DNA of 64,000 nucleotides from Vogesella margarita. Its GTDB lineage: Bacteria > Pseudomonadota > Gammaproteobacteria > Burkholderiales > Chromobacteriaceae. A program made the position numbers and the translations under genes. The number at the start of each line of letters is the position of its first letter. The first letter of the stretch is position 1. Location of the stretch: the NCBI RefSeq assembly GCF_028548475.1, contig NZ_JAQQLE010000007.1:1-64000 (forward strand). Direction: 5' to 3'. Below are positions 42,397 through 53,117 of the stretch, one piece after another. Below the pieces are notes generated by a model. The model saw only the letters and a list, made by a program, of their open reading frames with translations. It ran no database searches and was not told where the DNA came from.

Positions 42397-43353
42397 TCAG
42401 AAGCCGATGTGCACGCCGGCGATCAGGTCGCGATTGCGCGGGCCGCCGTCCAGCTTGTCCGATCTCGCCTCCACGAACAGGCTGGTCTGGAAGCGGCTGT
42501 TCCTGGCGGACAGATCGTAGTCCACCCCCAGCAAGGCCGTACGCTGCCGGCTGCCGGCCACAAAGCCCGCGTCGCTGGCGGTCAGGTAACCGGCACGCAG
42601 CCCCAGCCGCGCCGGCTTGTATTCCGCATAGGTCGCGCTAGCCAGCTGGCGCTGCCCCGATTCGTTGCGGGCGCGGTCCAGCTCCAGCGACAGCGTGAGG
42701 CCCGGCGTGGGCAGTACCTTGAAGGCCAGCAGGGTGTCCTGCTTGCTGCGGCCATCGACGCTGCTCTGCCCGGCCTGCGACAGGCGCATGCCGAAGCGGC
42801 CCTTTTCGTAGGTGCCGCTGACCGCCCAGGCGTCGGTGGCACGGGTGCTGTCGGTCTTGTCCTTGCCCGGGGCGTAGCTCAGCGACAGCGCCAGGCCGTC
42901 CAGCAACGGCGCCTCATACTTGAATGCGCCACGGTTGTCGCCACCGCCGGACGGAATGCCGGCATTGGCCGGGCTGATGTCGTACTTGTAGAAATTGGCC
43001 TTGAAATAGCCGTCGCCATAGGCATTGATGCCGCGGCCCAGCTTGACGGTACCGAAATCGCCGCGCAGGCCGACAAAGGTATCGCCATTGGCGAAATGGT
43101 CACTGCCCTTGCTGTTGTCGAGCTTGACGTCGGTATTGACCTGCAGCAAGGCGGTCAGGCCATTGCCGATATCGGCCTGGCCGACGACATTCAGTTCGGA
43201 GCCGGCATCCTGGAATTCGCGTTTCGATACGCCGTTTTCCCTGAAGGCGTGAAAACCGATTTCCGCCTTGCCGGTCAGTTTAATAAAATCCTCCGCCATC
43301 GCTGCGGAAGAAAAGGCGCCCATAATCGCCACGGCGATAAAAGTATTTTTCAT
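42397..43353 (-). CDS. Outer membrane porin (general porin, Neisseria/Burkholderia type)
   Basis: 318 residues. Signal peptide ending AAMA, mature part starting EDFIKLTGKAEIGF, alternating beta strands, loop 3 region and a terminal Phe (AGVHIGF), as required for BAM insertion. Trimeric diffusion porin by family. Its position between the alpha-glucoside transporter and a sugar kinase suggests it admits that sugar. It has its own promoter with a palindrome over the -35 box. Confidence 0.88.
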   Translation of the reverse strand: MKNTFIAVAIMGAFSSAAMAEDFIKLTGKAEIGFHAFRENGVSKREFQDAGSELNVVGQADIGNGLTALLQVNTDVKLDNSKGSDHFANGDTFVGLRGDFGTVKLGRGINAYGDGYFKANFYKYDISPANAGIPSGGGDNRGAFKYEAPLLDGLALSLSYAPGKDKTDSTRATDAWAVSGTYEKGRFGMRLSQAGQSSVDGRSKQDTLLAFKVLPTPGLTLSLELDRARNESGQRQLASATYAEYKPARLGLRAGYLTASDAGFVAGSRQRTALLGVDYDLSARNSRFQTSLFVEARSDKLDGGPRNRDLIAGVHIGF

Positions 43354-43400
43354 GCTGTCTCTCCAGTGTTTTTATTTGCCAATAAAACCGGCTGAGAGAC

Positions 43401-43438
43401 ATTAAAATCAACAAAAACCATGTAGACAATTCACTACA
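43401..43438 (-). promoter_or_regulatory. Porin promoter with overlapping palindromic operator
   Basis: On the minus strand, -35 TTGTCT (43424-43429), 17-base spacer, -10 TTTAAT (43401-43406). An 18-base dyad TGTAG-NN-AATT-NN-CTACA (43421-43438) covers the -35 box, so a bound repressor would block the promoter. The regulator is unknown. The surrounding 43354-43540 is otherwise AT-rich non-coding DNA. Confidence 0.65.
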
Positions 43439-43540
43439 CCGAAAAAACATTTGCCGATAAAAATCAATTGGTTAAACGCAACAAAATTTAAATAACAAAA
43501 TTAACACCGGATTAATATTTGAAATAAACCCGGCAAAACA

Positions 43541-43559
43541 AAAGGCGCAGCGCGCCTTT
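43541..43559. terminator. Terminator behind the sugar ABC ATPase gene
   Basis: AAAGGCGC/GCGCCTTT arms with a 3-base loop and T-rich flanks on both strands, about 20 bases after the ATPase stop. It separates the transporter operon from the porin. Confidence 0.8.
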
Positions 43560-43579
43560 TGCCTTTTTCATGTCATTAA

Positions 43580-44724
<1,145 letters not shown>

Positions 44725-44728
<4 letters not shown>

Positions 44729-46353
44729 GCATCTCCTGCAGAAAGACGGAGGAAGGCGGCGGACAGCGGCGGCAGGGCCAGCTCGCTGCCCGAGAGGGTG
44801 GCGTCAAAGCCGCTGCCATCGAGCAGCTGGCCGGCGTCCGCCACTGGCTGCGTGGCGGGGCGGTCGGACAGGTTGAAGGCGCACAGCACGCGCTCGCCGT
44901 CGTGCTCGCGCACGAAGGCCAGCACCTGCTCGTGCGGCGCCCGCAGCGTCATGTTGCCAAGGCGCAGCGCCGGATAGGCGCGACGCCATTCGATCAGCTG
45001 GCGGTAGAACGCCAGCGTCGAGCCGGCATCCGCCTGCTGCCGGGCCACCGCGTATTCGAGGTGTTCCAGCGACACCGGCAACCACGGTGTGCCATCGCTG
45101 AAACCGCCGTTGGCGCTGCCATCCCACACCATCGGGGTGCGGCAGCCGTCGCGCCCCTTGTACTCCGGCCACATGGTCTTGCCGTACGGGTCTTGCAGCA
45201 GCTCGAACGGCACCTCGGCCTCGGCCAGCGCCAGTTCCTCGCCCTGGTACAGGCACACCGCGCCGGGCAGGGACAGCAGGAAGGTCAGCAGCAGCCGGGC
45301 ACGGGCCTCGGGGCTGCCGCCCAGCGCCTGCCAGCGGCTGACGATGCGCGGCACGTCGTGGTTGCCGAGCGACCAGCAGGCGTAGGCGTCACCCGCTTCA
45401 CGCAGGTAGTCGGCCAGCACGCCGTGCAGGTAAGGCGCGGAGCAGAGCTCGGTGAGCAGCGTGAACACGTAGGCCATGTGCAGGTGCTCGTCGCCGCGGG
45501 TGTAGGCGGCCAGCGTCGGGTATTGCAGGTCGTCGCCGATCTCGCCGATGGTGACCGCGCCCGGGTACTGGTCGATCACCTGGCGCAGCCGCGCCAGGAA
45601 CAGCAGGTTCTCCGGCTGGGTCTTGTCGTACAGGTGGCGCTGGTGGGTGTAGGGGTTGCTGCGCGGCGCGCCCGGGCTGTCCATCTCGGCCGGACGCGGC
45701 GGGTTGCTGCGCAGTTGCGCGTCGTGGGTACCGAAGTTGATCGCGTCGAGGCGGAAGCCGTCCACGCCGCGATCGAGCCAGAAGCGCGCCACGTCGAGCA
45801 GTGCGTCCTGCACGTCGGGGTTGTGGAAGTTGAGGTCCGGCTGGCTGGCCAGGAAGTTGTGCAGGTAGTACTGCTCGCGCCGGGTATCCCACTGCCAGGA
45901 CGAGCCGCCGAACACGCTCAGCCAGTTGTTGGGCGGCGTGCCGTCCGCTTGCGGGTCGGCCCATACGTACCAGTCGGCGCGCGCGTTGTCGCGGTTGGCG
46001 CGGCTCTCTGCAAACCACGGATGCTGGTCCGAGGTGTGGCTGAGCACCAGGTCGATCAGCACCTTGAGGCCCAGTTCGTGGGCACGCGCCACCAGTGCGT
46101 CGAAGTCGGCCAGGGTGCCGAACATCGGGTCGACGTCGCAGTAGTCCGACACGTCGTAGCCGAAGTCGGCCATCGGGCTCTTGAAGAATGGCGAGATCCA
46201 GATCGCCTCGGCGCCCAGTGACGCAATGTGCGGCAGGCGGCGGGTGATGCCCGGCAGATCGCCGATGCCGTCGTTATTGCTGTCCTGGAAGCTGCGCGGA
46301 TAAACTTGGTAGATGACTGCGCCGCGCCACCAGTTCGGATTGTGCTGTTGCAT
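44725..46353 (-). CDS. Alpha-glucosidase, glycoside hydrolase family 13
   Basis: 542 residues, cytoplasmic (no signal peptide). GH13 regions: I DLVLSHTSDQH, II DGFRLDAINF (nucleophile Asp), III TIGEIGDD (acid/base Glu), IV LGNHDVPRI. Begins WWRGAVIYQVYPRSFQDSNNDGIGD, typical of oligo-1,6-/alpha-glucosidases. Sits between the permease and ATPase genes, as aglA does. Probably hydrolyses imported sucrose, maltose, trehalose or related glucosides. Confidence 0.93.
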
Positions 46354-46359
46354 GATGTC

Positions 46360-47190
46360 TTACCCCTTGACTGCGCCGGCGGTGAGGCCGGAGACGATTT
46401 GGCGCTGGCACAGCAGTACCAGCAGGATCAGTGGAACGGTCACGATCACCGAGGCGGCCATGATGGTGCCCCACGGCAGCTCGAAGCTGCTGCCGCCGGA
46501 GATCATCGAGATGGCAATCGGCACGGTGCGCTGCTCGGGCGAGATGGTGAAGGTGAGCGCGAACAGGAACTCGTTCCAGGCCCCGATGAAGGCCAGGAGC
46601 GAGGTTGCGGCCAACGCCGGCAGCAACAGCGGCATGAAGATGCGGAAGATGAGCGTGAACACGCCGGCCCCGTCCATCAGCGCCGCTTCTTCCAGCTCCT
46701 TGGGCAGCTCGCGCATGAAGGTGACCAGCACCCAGATGGTGAACGGCAGCGTGAAGATCAGGTCGGTCAGCACCAGCGCGCCGAGGTGGTCGTACAGGCC
46801 GAGCCCGCGCACCAGCTCGAACAGGCCGGACAGGATCGCCACCTGCGGAAACATCGATACGCCGAGGATGGTCATCATCAGCACGCCGCGACCGCGGAAC
46901 GACACGCGCCCGAGCGCGTAGGCCGCCAGCACCGCGACACCGAGCGACAGCAGCACCGCCCCGCCCGACACCAGCACCGAGTTGAGCAGGTAGTCGCCGA
47001 ACGGCTGGTCCTGGAACAGCTTGGCGTAGTTGCTGAACGACGGGTGCTCCGGCCACAGCGAGGTCGAGAACAGCTCGCTGCCGCGCTTGAGCGAGGAACT
47101 GATGGTGTAGAAGAACGGGAACAGGCTGATCACCATCACCAGCGCCACCGCCAGGTAATACAGCAGGGTCTCGACAGGATGCTTTTTCAT
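46360..47190 (-). CDS. Alpha-glucoside ABC transporter permease (MalG type)
   Basis: 276 residues, about six membrane helices, with the EAA-loop motif ELEEAALMDGAGVFTLIFRIFMPLLLPA that docks on the ATPase. MalG/AglG/ThuG-like. It starts 1 base after the other permease gene, indicating coupled translation. Confidence 0.92.
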   Translation of the reverse strand: MKKHPVETLLYYLAVALVMVISLFPFFYTISSSLKRGSELFSTSLWPEHPSFSNYAKLFQDQPFGDYLLNSVLVSGGAVLLSLGVAVLAAYALGRVSFRGRGVLMMTILGVSMFPQVAILSGLFELVRGLGLYDHLGALVLTDLIFTLPFTIWVLVTFMRELPKELEEAALMDGAGVFTLIFRIFMPLLLPALAATSLLAFIGAWNEFLFALTFTISPEQRTVPIAISMISGGSSFELPWGTIMAASVIVTVPLILLVLLCQRQIVSGLTAGAVKG

Positions 47191-47191
47191 C

Positions 47192-48136
47192 TCATACTCC
47201 TTGCATGCGACGGCGGGTAAAGGCCATGTAGGCGACGGTGAACAGCACGATGATCAGGAACAGCACGGTGGCCGACGCCGAACCGAAGCCGACCTGCTGG
47301 AAATCCACCAGCTGTTCGCGCACATACACCGACATGCTCTTGGTCAGGCGGCTGTTCGAGGTCATCACGTAGATCAGGTCGAACACGCGCAGCGCATCCA
47401 GCGCGCGGAACACCATGGCCACCAGTACCGCCGGCAGGATCAGCGGCAGCGTGATGTGGGTGAACACCCGCCAGCGCGGCACGCCATCGACACGCGCGGC
47501 CTCGTAGCAGTCGGTGGGCACCATCTGCAGTGCGGCCAACATCAGCAAGGCCATGAAGGGGGTGGTCTTCCACACGTCGACCAGGATGATGGTGAAAAAG
47601 CTCAGGTCCGGATCCGCGATGAAAGCCAGCGGGGTGTCGATCAGGCCGAGGCCTTGCAGCATCACGTTGATCACGCCGTACTGGTCGTTCAGCATCCAGC
47701 TCCACATCTTGGCCGAGACGATGGTCGGGATTGCCCACGGCACCAGCACAGCGGCGCGCAGCAGGGTGCGGGCGCGCGATGGCGTGTTGAGCAGCAGCGC
47801 CACGCTCAGCCCGAGCACGGTTTCGAGCGTGACCGAAATCACGGAGAACTGCAGCGTGTTGGCCACCGCGCTCCACCATTCGGCATCGCGCAGCACGCCG
47901 TTCTCGCCGATGTAGTTGTCGAGACCGACGAACTGCATTTGCGTCAGGTCGCCCAGCTGCGCATCGGTCAGGCTGAACCAGATGGTGCGCAGCAGCGGCC
48001 AGCCGGCGATCGCCAGCAGCACCAGCAGCGCCGGCGCCACCAGCAGCCAGGCCATGCGCTGGCGCGAGCGCTGCAGCGAGGACTGGACGGAGGGCGCACG
48101 CACCGGGGGCGCCGCGGTCAGGGTTTGACTTGTCAT
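47192..48136 (-). CDS. Alpha-glucoside ABC transporter permease (MalF type)
   Basis: 314 residues, about six membrane helices, EAA-loop CYEAARVDGVPRWRVFTHITLPLILPA. MalF/AglF/ThuF-like inner-membrane subunit. Between the binding protein gene (74-base gap) and the MalG-type gene. Confidence 0.92.
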   Translation of the reverse strand: MTSQTLTAAPPVRAPSVQSSLQRSRQRMAWLLVAPALLVLLAIAGWPLLRTIWFSLTDAQLGDLTQMQFVGLDNYIGENGVLRDAEWWSAVANTLQFSVISVTLETVLGLSVALLLNTPSRARTLLRAAVLVPWAIPTIVSAKMWSWMLNDQYGVINVMLQGLGLIDTPLAFIADPDLSFFTIILVDVWKTTPFMALLMLAALQMVPTDCYEAARVDGVPRWRVFTHITLPLILPAVLVAMVFRALDALRVFDLIYVMTSNSRLTKSMSVYVREQLVDFQQVGFGSASATVLFLIIVLFTVAYMAFTRRRMQGV

Positions 48137-48210
48137 GGAAGACTCTCCAGAGTGTAAAAGGGCCCGCGCACCGCCAGGCAGCGGGGCGTTGTCGCGGGCG
48201 ATAAGGAGAA

Positions 48211-49479
48211 TTACTTGGCGGAGACGAAGCCTGCCGGCGCAAGCCGCTTGAGCGAGCGGTCCAGTTGCGCCAGTGCGTCAGACGACTTGGCGTTGCCGGA
48301 CAGCACGTCGTGGGTGGCGTTCCAGAATTGGTTGCTCACCTGGTTGTACTTGCCGGTCGTCACCGTCGACGGGCGCGGCACGGCGCTGGAGAAGGTGGGA
48401 TAGAGTTCGGCCATGAACGGGCTGGCCTTGATGATGTCCGGGTCCTTGTACAGCGCCGGAATGGTCGGGTTGAACGAGCCCTTGATGGCGCGGTACTTCT
48501 GCACTTGCGCGCCGGTCATGTACAGCAGCAGGTCGGCGGCCAGCTGGGGATTCTTCGAGTACTTCGACACGGCCAGCTGCCAGCCGCCCAGCGTGGCGGC
48601 ATGACGGCCGCCGTTGCCGCCCTTGGGCAGCGGCATCACGCCGACCTTGCCCTTGACCGCACTGCCGTCCTGGTTCATCACCGACCAGGCGTACGGCCAG
48701 TTGCGCATGAACACCGCGTTGCCGGACTGGAACACGCCGCGCGCCTCTTCTTCGGCAAAATTCAGCACCGCCTTGGGCGAGATGGTCCCCACCCACTTGG
48801 CCGCCGTATCCAGCGCCTTGCCGGCATACGGGTTGTTGACGCTGACCTTGCCTTGGGCATCGACGACGGTGCCGCCATTGAAGCTCGCCAGCCATTCGAG
48901 TGCGTTGCAGGTCAGGCCTTCATAGGCACGCCCTTGCCATACAAAGCCCCACATCTTGTCGTTGCCGGCGGCGCGCTCCGCATCCTGGATCTTCCTGGCC
49001 GTTGCCGCCATCTCGTCCCAGGTGCTGGGCGCCGGGAGGCGGTATTTACCGAGCAGGTCCTTGCGGTAGTACATCATGCCAGTGTCGATGTACCAGGGCA
49101 TGGCGACCAGTTTGCCCGCCACGGTGTTGTTGGTGATGATGCTGCCAAAGTGCTGCGCCTCCGCCCCCTTGCTGTAGGGCTTCAGATCCAGCAGCTGGTT
49201 GGCCAGGATGCCGGGCCAGACCACGTCGATCTGCATCACGTCGATCTTGTCCGAGCCACTGCCGAGCAGTTGCTGCAGCAGCGCCAGTTGCTCGTTCGAG
49301 TCGTTCGGCGTCGCCACGAACTTCACTTCATGGCCGGTCTTTTTCGCCCACTCCTTGGCCGAATCGATGCACACATTCTGGCCAGGCCCCGGTGCGCCAC
49401 ATGCCATGCGCAGGGTGGCGGCTTCGGCAGTGCCGGCCAGCGCCAGCAAGGCGGCGGTGCTCATCAACGCGATCTTCAT
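48211..49479 (-). CDS. Alpha-glucoside ABC transporter substrate-binding protein
   Basis: 422 residues with a signal peptide (MKIALMSTAALLALAGTAEA) and a family 1 extracellular binding fold (ATLRMACGAPGPGQNVC..., VMQIDVVWPGILANQLLDL), closest in style to trehalose/maltose ThuE/AglE proteins. First gene of a five-gene operon. The ATG at 49479 has GAGGAG about 9 bases upstream. Exact sugar not determinable. Confidence 0.9.
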   Translation of the reverse strand: MKIALMSTAALLALAGTAEAATLRMACGAPGPGQNVCIDSAKEWAKKTGHEVKFVATPNDSNEQLALLQQLLGSGSDKIDVMQIDVVWPGILANQLLDLKPYSKGAEAQHFGSIITNNTVAGKLVAMPWYIDTGMMYYRKDLLGKYRLPAPSTWDEMAATARKIQDAERAAGNDKMWGFVWQGRAYEGLTCNALEWLASFNGGTVVDAQGKVSVNNPYAGKALDTAAKWVGTISPKAVLNFAEEEARGVFQSGNAVFMRNWPYAWSVMNQDGSAVKGKVGVMPLPKGGNGGRHAATLGGWQLAVSKYSKNPQLAADLLLYMTGAQVQKYRAIKGSFNPTIPALYKDPDIIKASPFMAELYPTFSSAVPRPSTVTTGKYNQVSNQFWNATHDVLSGNAKSSDALAQLDRSLKRLAPAGFVSAK

Positions 49480-49574
49480 GACAGGTCTCTCCTCTATGTT
49501 GTGATGGCTAGCGCGTCGTGCAGCGCAGTGCGGCACGCACGACTCGCTATGCCCTGTCCCTATCTAACCGCGCG

Positions 49575-49615
49575 GGCGTTAATGGCAAATTTCAGAATGC
49601 GGAGCATGGCGTTAA
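49575..49615 (-). promoter_or_regulatory. Possible regulator sites upstream of the alpha-glucoside operon
   Basis: Two direct copies of GGCGTTAA (49575-49582 and 49608-49615) are 33 bases apart, close to three helical turns, in the 170-base non-coding gap before the operon. No local regulator of LacI type is present. Weak evidence; could be chance. Confidence 0.3.
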
Positions 49616-49651
49616 CAATTGCAACAGAGCGGTTGCGGCCAACCTTTGGGG

Positions 49652-52246
49652 TCAGGAAACGTCCGTGGCCAGCAAGCTTGCCAGGGTCGGCAGGGTGTAG
49701 GGCTTGGCCAGGAAACGCACGCCGGCCGGCCAGTCGCTGCGCCGGGCGTGGTATTCCGGCGGCAGGCCGGAGGTCAGCACCATCACCAGTCCGGGGCGCT
49801 CCTGCTGCAGGCGGCGGTAGAGATGCACGCCATCACCGCCCTCGCCCAGCATCACGTCGGACAGCACCAGATCGGCCTCGCCGCCGGAGGCAAGCCAGGC
49901 CAGTGCCGCCGCCTCGCCTCCTACCGCGTGCACCGTGGCCCCCAACTGTTGCAGCAACGCCACGGCGGTATCGCGCACGTCGGGATCGTCGTCCACCAGC
50001 AGCACGCGGCGCGGTGGCAGTACGGTGGGCAGCGGGCCAGGGCCGCGCTCCAGGGCGCAATGCGGCGCCGCCGGCGGCAGCCACAGCCGGATCGTGGTGC
50101 CCCGCCCCGGTGTGCTGTCGATGCCGACATCGCCGCCGCTCTGGCGCAGGAAGCCGTACACGATGGACAGCCCGAGCCCGCTGCCCTTGCCCTGCTCCTT
50201 GGTGGTGAAGAACGGCTCCAGTACGTGCGGCAACACCTCGGGCGGGATGCCGCTCCCGGTATCGCGCACCTCCAGGCACAGCGCCGGGGCGGCGAGCGGG
50301 TTGGCGCCCTCTTCCCGTCGTGCCACAAGGTCGAGGTGGCCGCCGTCCGGCATCGCCTGCGCCGCGTTGAGCGCCAGGTTAAGCACGGCATTCTCCAGCT
50401 GGCCGCGGTCGATGCAGACGTGCAAGCCCGGCTCGGCCTGCACGGTGACGACGATACCGTCGCCGACGCTGTATTCGATCAGGTCGAGCATTTCCTGCAG
50501 CATGTCGTCGAGGTCGACGATCTCCGTCGTCAGCGGCTGGCGCCGGGCAAAGGCCAACAGCCGGCGCGTCAGCGCCGCCGCCTTGTTGGCCGCGCCATGG
50601 GCACGCTCCAGACGGCGGCGCGCATCGTCGGGCAGGTCGGTACGCTGTTCGAGCAGTTCGAGGTTGCCAAGGATCGCCACCAGGAAGTTGTTGAAGTCGT
50701 GCGCCACGCCGCCGGTGAGCTGGCCCAGCACCTCCATCTTCTGCATCTGCTGCAGCTGCGCCTCGGCGGCGCGGCGCGCCGAGACATCGCGGCACACCGC
50801 CACCCAGCCGCCCTCCGGCATGGCACGGCTGCAGAATTCCAGCACCCGGCCACCGGGCAGGTGCAGCTCGGCGGCACTGGCGATGCGCTCGCGGCCGTCG
50901 GCGGTATGCGCCGCCGTATCCGTCGCCACCGCCTGCCAGCGCGTGCCGGCCGGCATCGCGGTACGCAGCGCGGTGTAGGGCAACCCGGTGCTGAGGCGCG
51001 CCGGATCGATGCCGAGCAGCGCCGGAAACTGCGGGTTCCACACCATCAGCGCCCCGTCGGCGTCGTAGACCGACAGGCCGTCGTTCATGTTAGCGAACAC
51101 CGTCTGCAGCAGGCGGCGCTGCGTTTCCAGCCCCTGTGTCAGGCGCTGCTTTTCAAGCAGGTTGTCGCGGAACACCTGGAACGCCCGCGCCAGCTCGCCG
51201 ATCTCGTCCGCCCGCTCGGTGGCGGGAGTGGCCTGTGCCGTATCGCCGGCGGCGAGCCGGCCCATCACGCGCGAGATCGACTGCATCTGCTGCGCCACGC
51301 GCCGCACGTAGCCGGCCGCCAGCAGCGCCACCAGCACGCCGACCGCGGCCAACACGGTCAGCCCGCTGATGCCGGAGCGGATGCTGCCCTGCACGCTGCG
51401 GCTGCGCTGGTCGGCCAGGGTGCGCAGTTCCTGCACGTAGGCGGCGGTGCGCAGGCTGAGGTTTTCGGCGTTGCTGCGGTAGAGCTGCAACAGCAGCGCG
51501 ATGCGGCCCTCGGTATGAAGCACCTGACGGCGGCGCTCGAACAGATTTTGCGGCGCACTGCAGATCACTTCCAGCTCGATGCCGAGCCAGGACGGCAGCC
51601 GTTGCAGCTCTCCACGCCGCAGCATCGCCGCCAGCTGTGCCTCGGCATTGGCCTCCAGCATGCCCAGTGCCGCATTATCGCGTGCTAGCGGCACCGTCTG
51701 GAGCGTTTGCCACAAGGGCAGCAGCGTCGGGGCGCGCAGCGCGGGGCTGGCCGGGCCGCTTCCCAGCTGGTCAAGCAGGTAATCCAGGCGCAGGCGGTAG
51801 GAATCGAGTTGCTGCTGCTGCAGGCGCTTGTCGCCGGAGAGCAGCAGCAGCTGTTCCAGATCGCGTCCCGAGCCTTCCAGCATACTGTCGACTTCGAGCT
51901 TGCTCGCGGCCTGCGGCGGCAGCGTCAGCGACAGATGCTGGATGTCACCCATCAGCGCCTGCAGTCGCTGCACATCGGCGGGCAATGTGTCCGGGGCGTA
52001 GCTGTCGGCCAGGGTGGGCGCGATGGCGGCGAGCTGCGACACCTTTTCCGCCAGCTCCAGCACCCGCGCCAGCTCCGGCATCACCTCCTCGCGAAAGCCG
52101 GTCAGGGTTTCGAGCGTGGTGCGCATGCCGCCGACGCCGACCAGCGCAATGGCCAGCATCAGCACGAACATCACCCCGAACGCCGCCTGCAGCCGGGTGC
52201 GGATCGGCTGCGACCAGGCGGAATACGGACGCGAGGGCATGGACAT
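49652..52246 (-). CDS. Hybrid sensor histidine kinase
   Basis: 864 residues. Two membrane spans (about 23-42 and 294-315) flank a helical periplasmic sensor. Then HAMP (about 316-370), a PAS_7-like domain (FANMNDGLSVYDADGALMVWNPQF), HisKA with GQLTGGVAHDFNNFL, HATPase with DTGSGIPPEV and GKGSGLGLSIVYGFL, and a C-terminal receiver with LVLSDVMLG. TorS-like layout. It follows its response regulator gene by 8 bases. Signal unknown. Confidence 0.92.
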   Translation of the reverse strand: MSMPSRPYSAWSQPIRTRLQAAFGVMFVLMLAIALVGVGGMRTTLETLTGFREEVMPELARVLELAEKVSQLAAIAPTLADSYAPDTLPADVQRLQALMGDIQHLSLTLPPQAASKLEVDSMLEGSGRDLEQLLLLSGDKRLQQQQLDSYRLRLDYLLDQLGSGPASPALRAPTLLPLWQTLQTVPLARDNAALGMLEANAEAQLAAMLRRGELQRLPSWLGIELEVICSAPQNLFERRRQVLHTEGRIALLLQLYRSNAENLSLRTAAYVQELRTLADQRSRSVQGSIRSGISGLTVLAAVGVLVALLAAGYVRRVAQQMQSISRVMGRLAAGDTAQATPATERADEIGELARAFQVFRDNLLEKQRLTQGLETQRRLLQTVFANMNDGLSVYDADGALMVWNPQFPALLGIDPARLSTGLPYTALRTAMPAGTRWQAVATDTAAHTADGRERIASAAELHLPGGRVLEFCSRAMPEGGWVAVCRDVSARRAAEAQLQQMQKMEVLGQLTGGVAHDFNNFLVAILGNLELLEQRTDLPDDARRRLERAHGAANKAAALTRRLLAFARRQPLTTEIVDLDDMLQEMLDLIEYSVGDGIVVTVQAEPGLHVCIDRGQLENAVLNLALNAAQAMPDGGHLDLVARREEGANPLAAPALCLEVRDTGSGIPPEVLPHVLEPFFTTKEQGKGSGLGLSIVYGFLRQSGGDVGIDSTPGRGTTIRLWLPPAAPHCALERGPGPLPTVLPPRRVLLVDDDPDVRDTAVALLQQLGATVHAVGGEAAALAWLASGGEADLVLSDVMLGEGGDGVHLYRRLQQERPGLVMVLTSGLPPEYHARRSDWPAGVRFLAKPYTLPTLASLLATDVS

Positions 52247-52254
52247 GGCGGGCC

Positions 52255-52983
52255 TCAGCTACGGCTGACGGCTGCCCTGAACAGGTAACCGGCACCGCGT
52301 TCGGTACAGATCAGCTGCGGACAGCGCGGATTGGGTTCGATCTTGCGCCGCAGGCGCAGGATCAGCACATCGATGGTACGGTCGAACACCTCGGTATCCA
52401 GACCGCGGGTGTGCTCCAGCAACTGTTCGCGGCTCCAGATACGGCCGGGGTGCTGCACCAGCGTCGCCAGCAGCTGGAACTCGCCCTGCGTCAGCGCACA
52501 GTCCTGCCCGTCCGGCTGCTGCAGGGTCCGCGCGGTCAGGTCCAGCGTCCAGCCGGCAAAGTGGTAGCACTCGTGCGCCTCGTCCTGCCTGGGCAGGGCC
52601 GGGCGCGACAGCTCGGTGGTGCGGCGCAGTGCGGCGCGGATGCGGGCCAGGAACTCGCGGCCGGAGAACGGCTTGGTCAGATAGTCGTCTGCCGCCATTT
52701 CCAGCCCGACCACGCGGTCGGTTTCGTCGCCCTTGCCGCTCATCATGATGATGGGAATGGCCGACTTCTGCCGCCACTCGCGCGCCAGTTGCAGGCCGTC
52801 CTCGCCACGCAGCCGCAAATCCAGCACCAAGAGCGCATACGTCCGCTCGGCCAGCGCCGCGCGCATGGCCTTACCGTCGGCCACGCCGTCCACGACAAAG
52901 CCCGCATCCTGCAACAGGCTTTGCAACCAGTCGCGCACATCCGCCTCGTCATCCACCACCAGAATCCGGTGCACCGCTTCCAT
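52255..52983 (-). CDS. OmpR-family response regulator
   Basis: 242 residues. A receiver domain with acidic pocket VVDDEADV and phospho-acceptor Asp in LLVLDLRLRGEDG, then a winged-helix DNA-binding domain ending FDRTIDVLILRLRRKIEPNPRCPQLICTERGAGY (recognition helix and wing). TorR/OmpR type. RBS GGGAG upstream of the ATG at 52983. Partner of the hybrid kinase; targets may be the flanking sugar or polyamine transporter operons (inference from position only). Confidence 0.93.
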   Translation of the reverse strand: MEAVHRILVVDDEADVRDWLQSLLQDAGFVVDGVADGKAMRAALAERTYALLVLDLRLRGEDGLQLAREWRQKSAIPIIMMSGKGDETDRVVGLEMAADDYLTKPFSGREFLARIRAALRRTTELSRPALPRQDEAHECYHFAGWTLDLTARTLQQPDGQDCALTQGEFQLLATLVQHPGRIWSREQLLEHTRGLDTEVFDRTIDVLILRLRRKIEPNPRCPQLICTERGAGYLFRAAVSRS

Positions 52984-53065
52984 TGTCTGTCTCCCTGTTT
53001 TTTCGACCTTCTTATCAGATAAATCCGGCTTGCGTGTTTCAATTATTACAAAAGGCCGCACGCAA

Positions 53066-53097
53066 ACAAAAACGCCCGTACCGGCAGGTACGGGCGT
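53066..53097 (-). terminator. Terminator behind the polyamine-type permease operon
   Basis: Eleven-base arms ACGCCCGTACC/GGTACGGGCGT with a 4-base loop, then TTTTTG on the minus strand, 20 bases after the permease stop. Confidence 0.92.
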
Positions 53098-53117
53098 GAA
53101 GGCCATGAACAGGTGAC

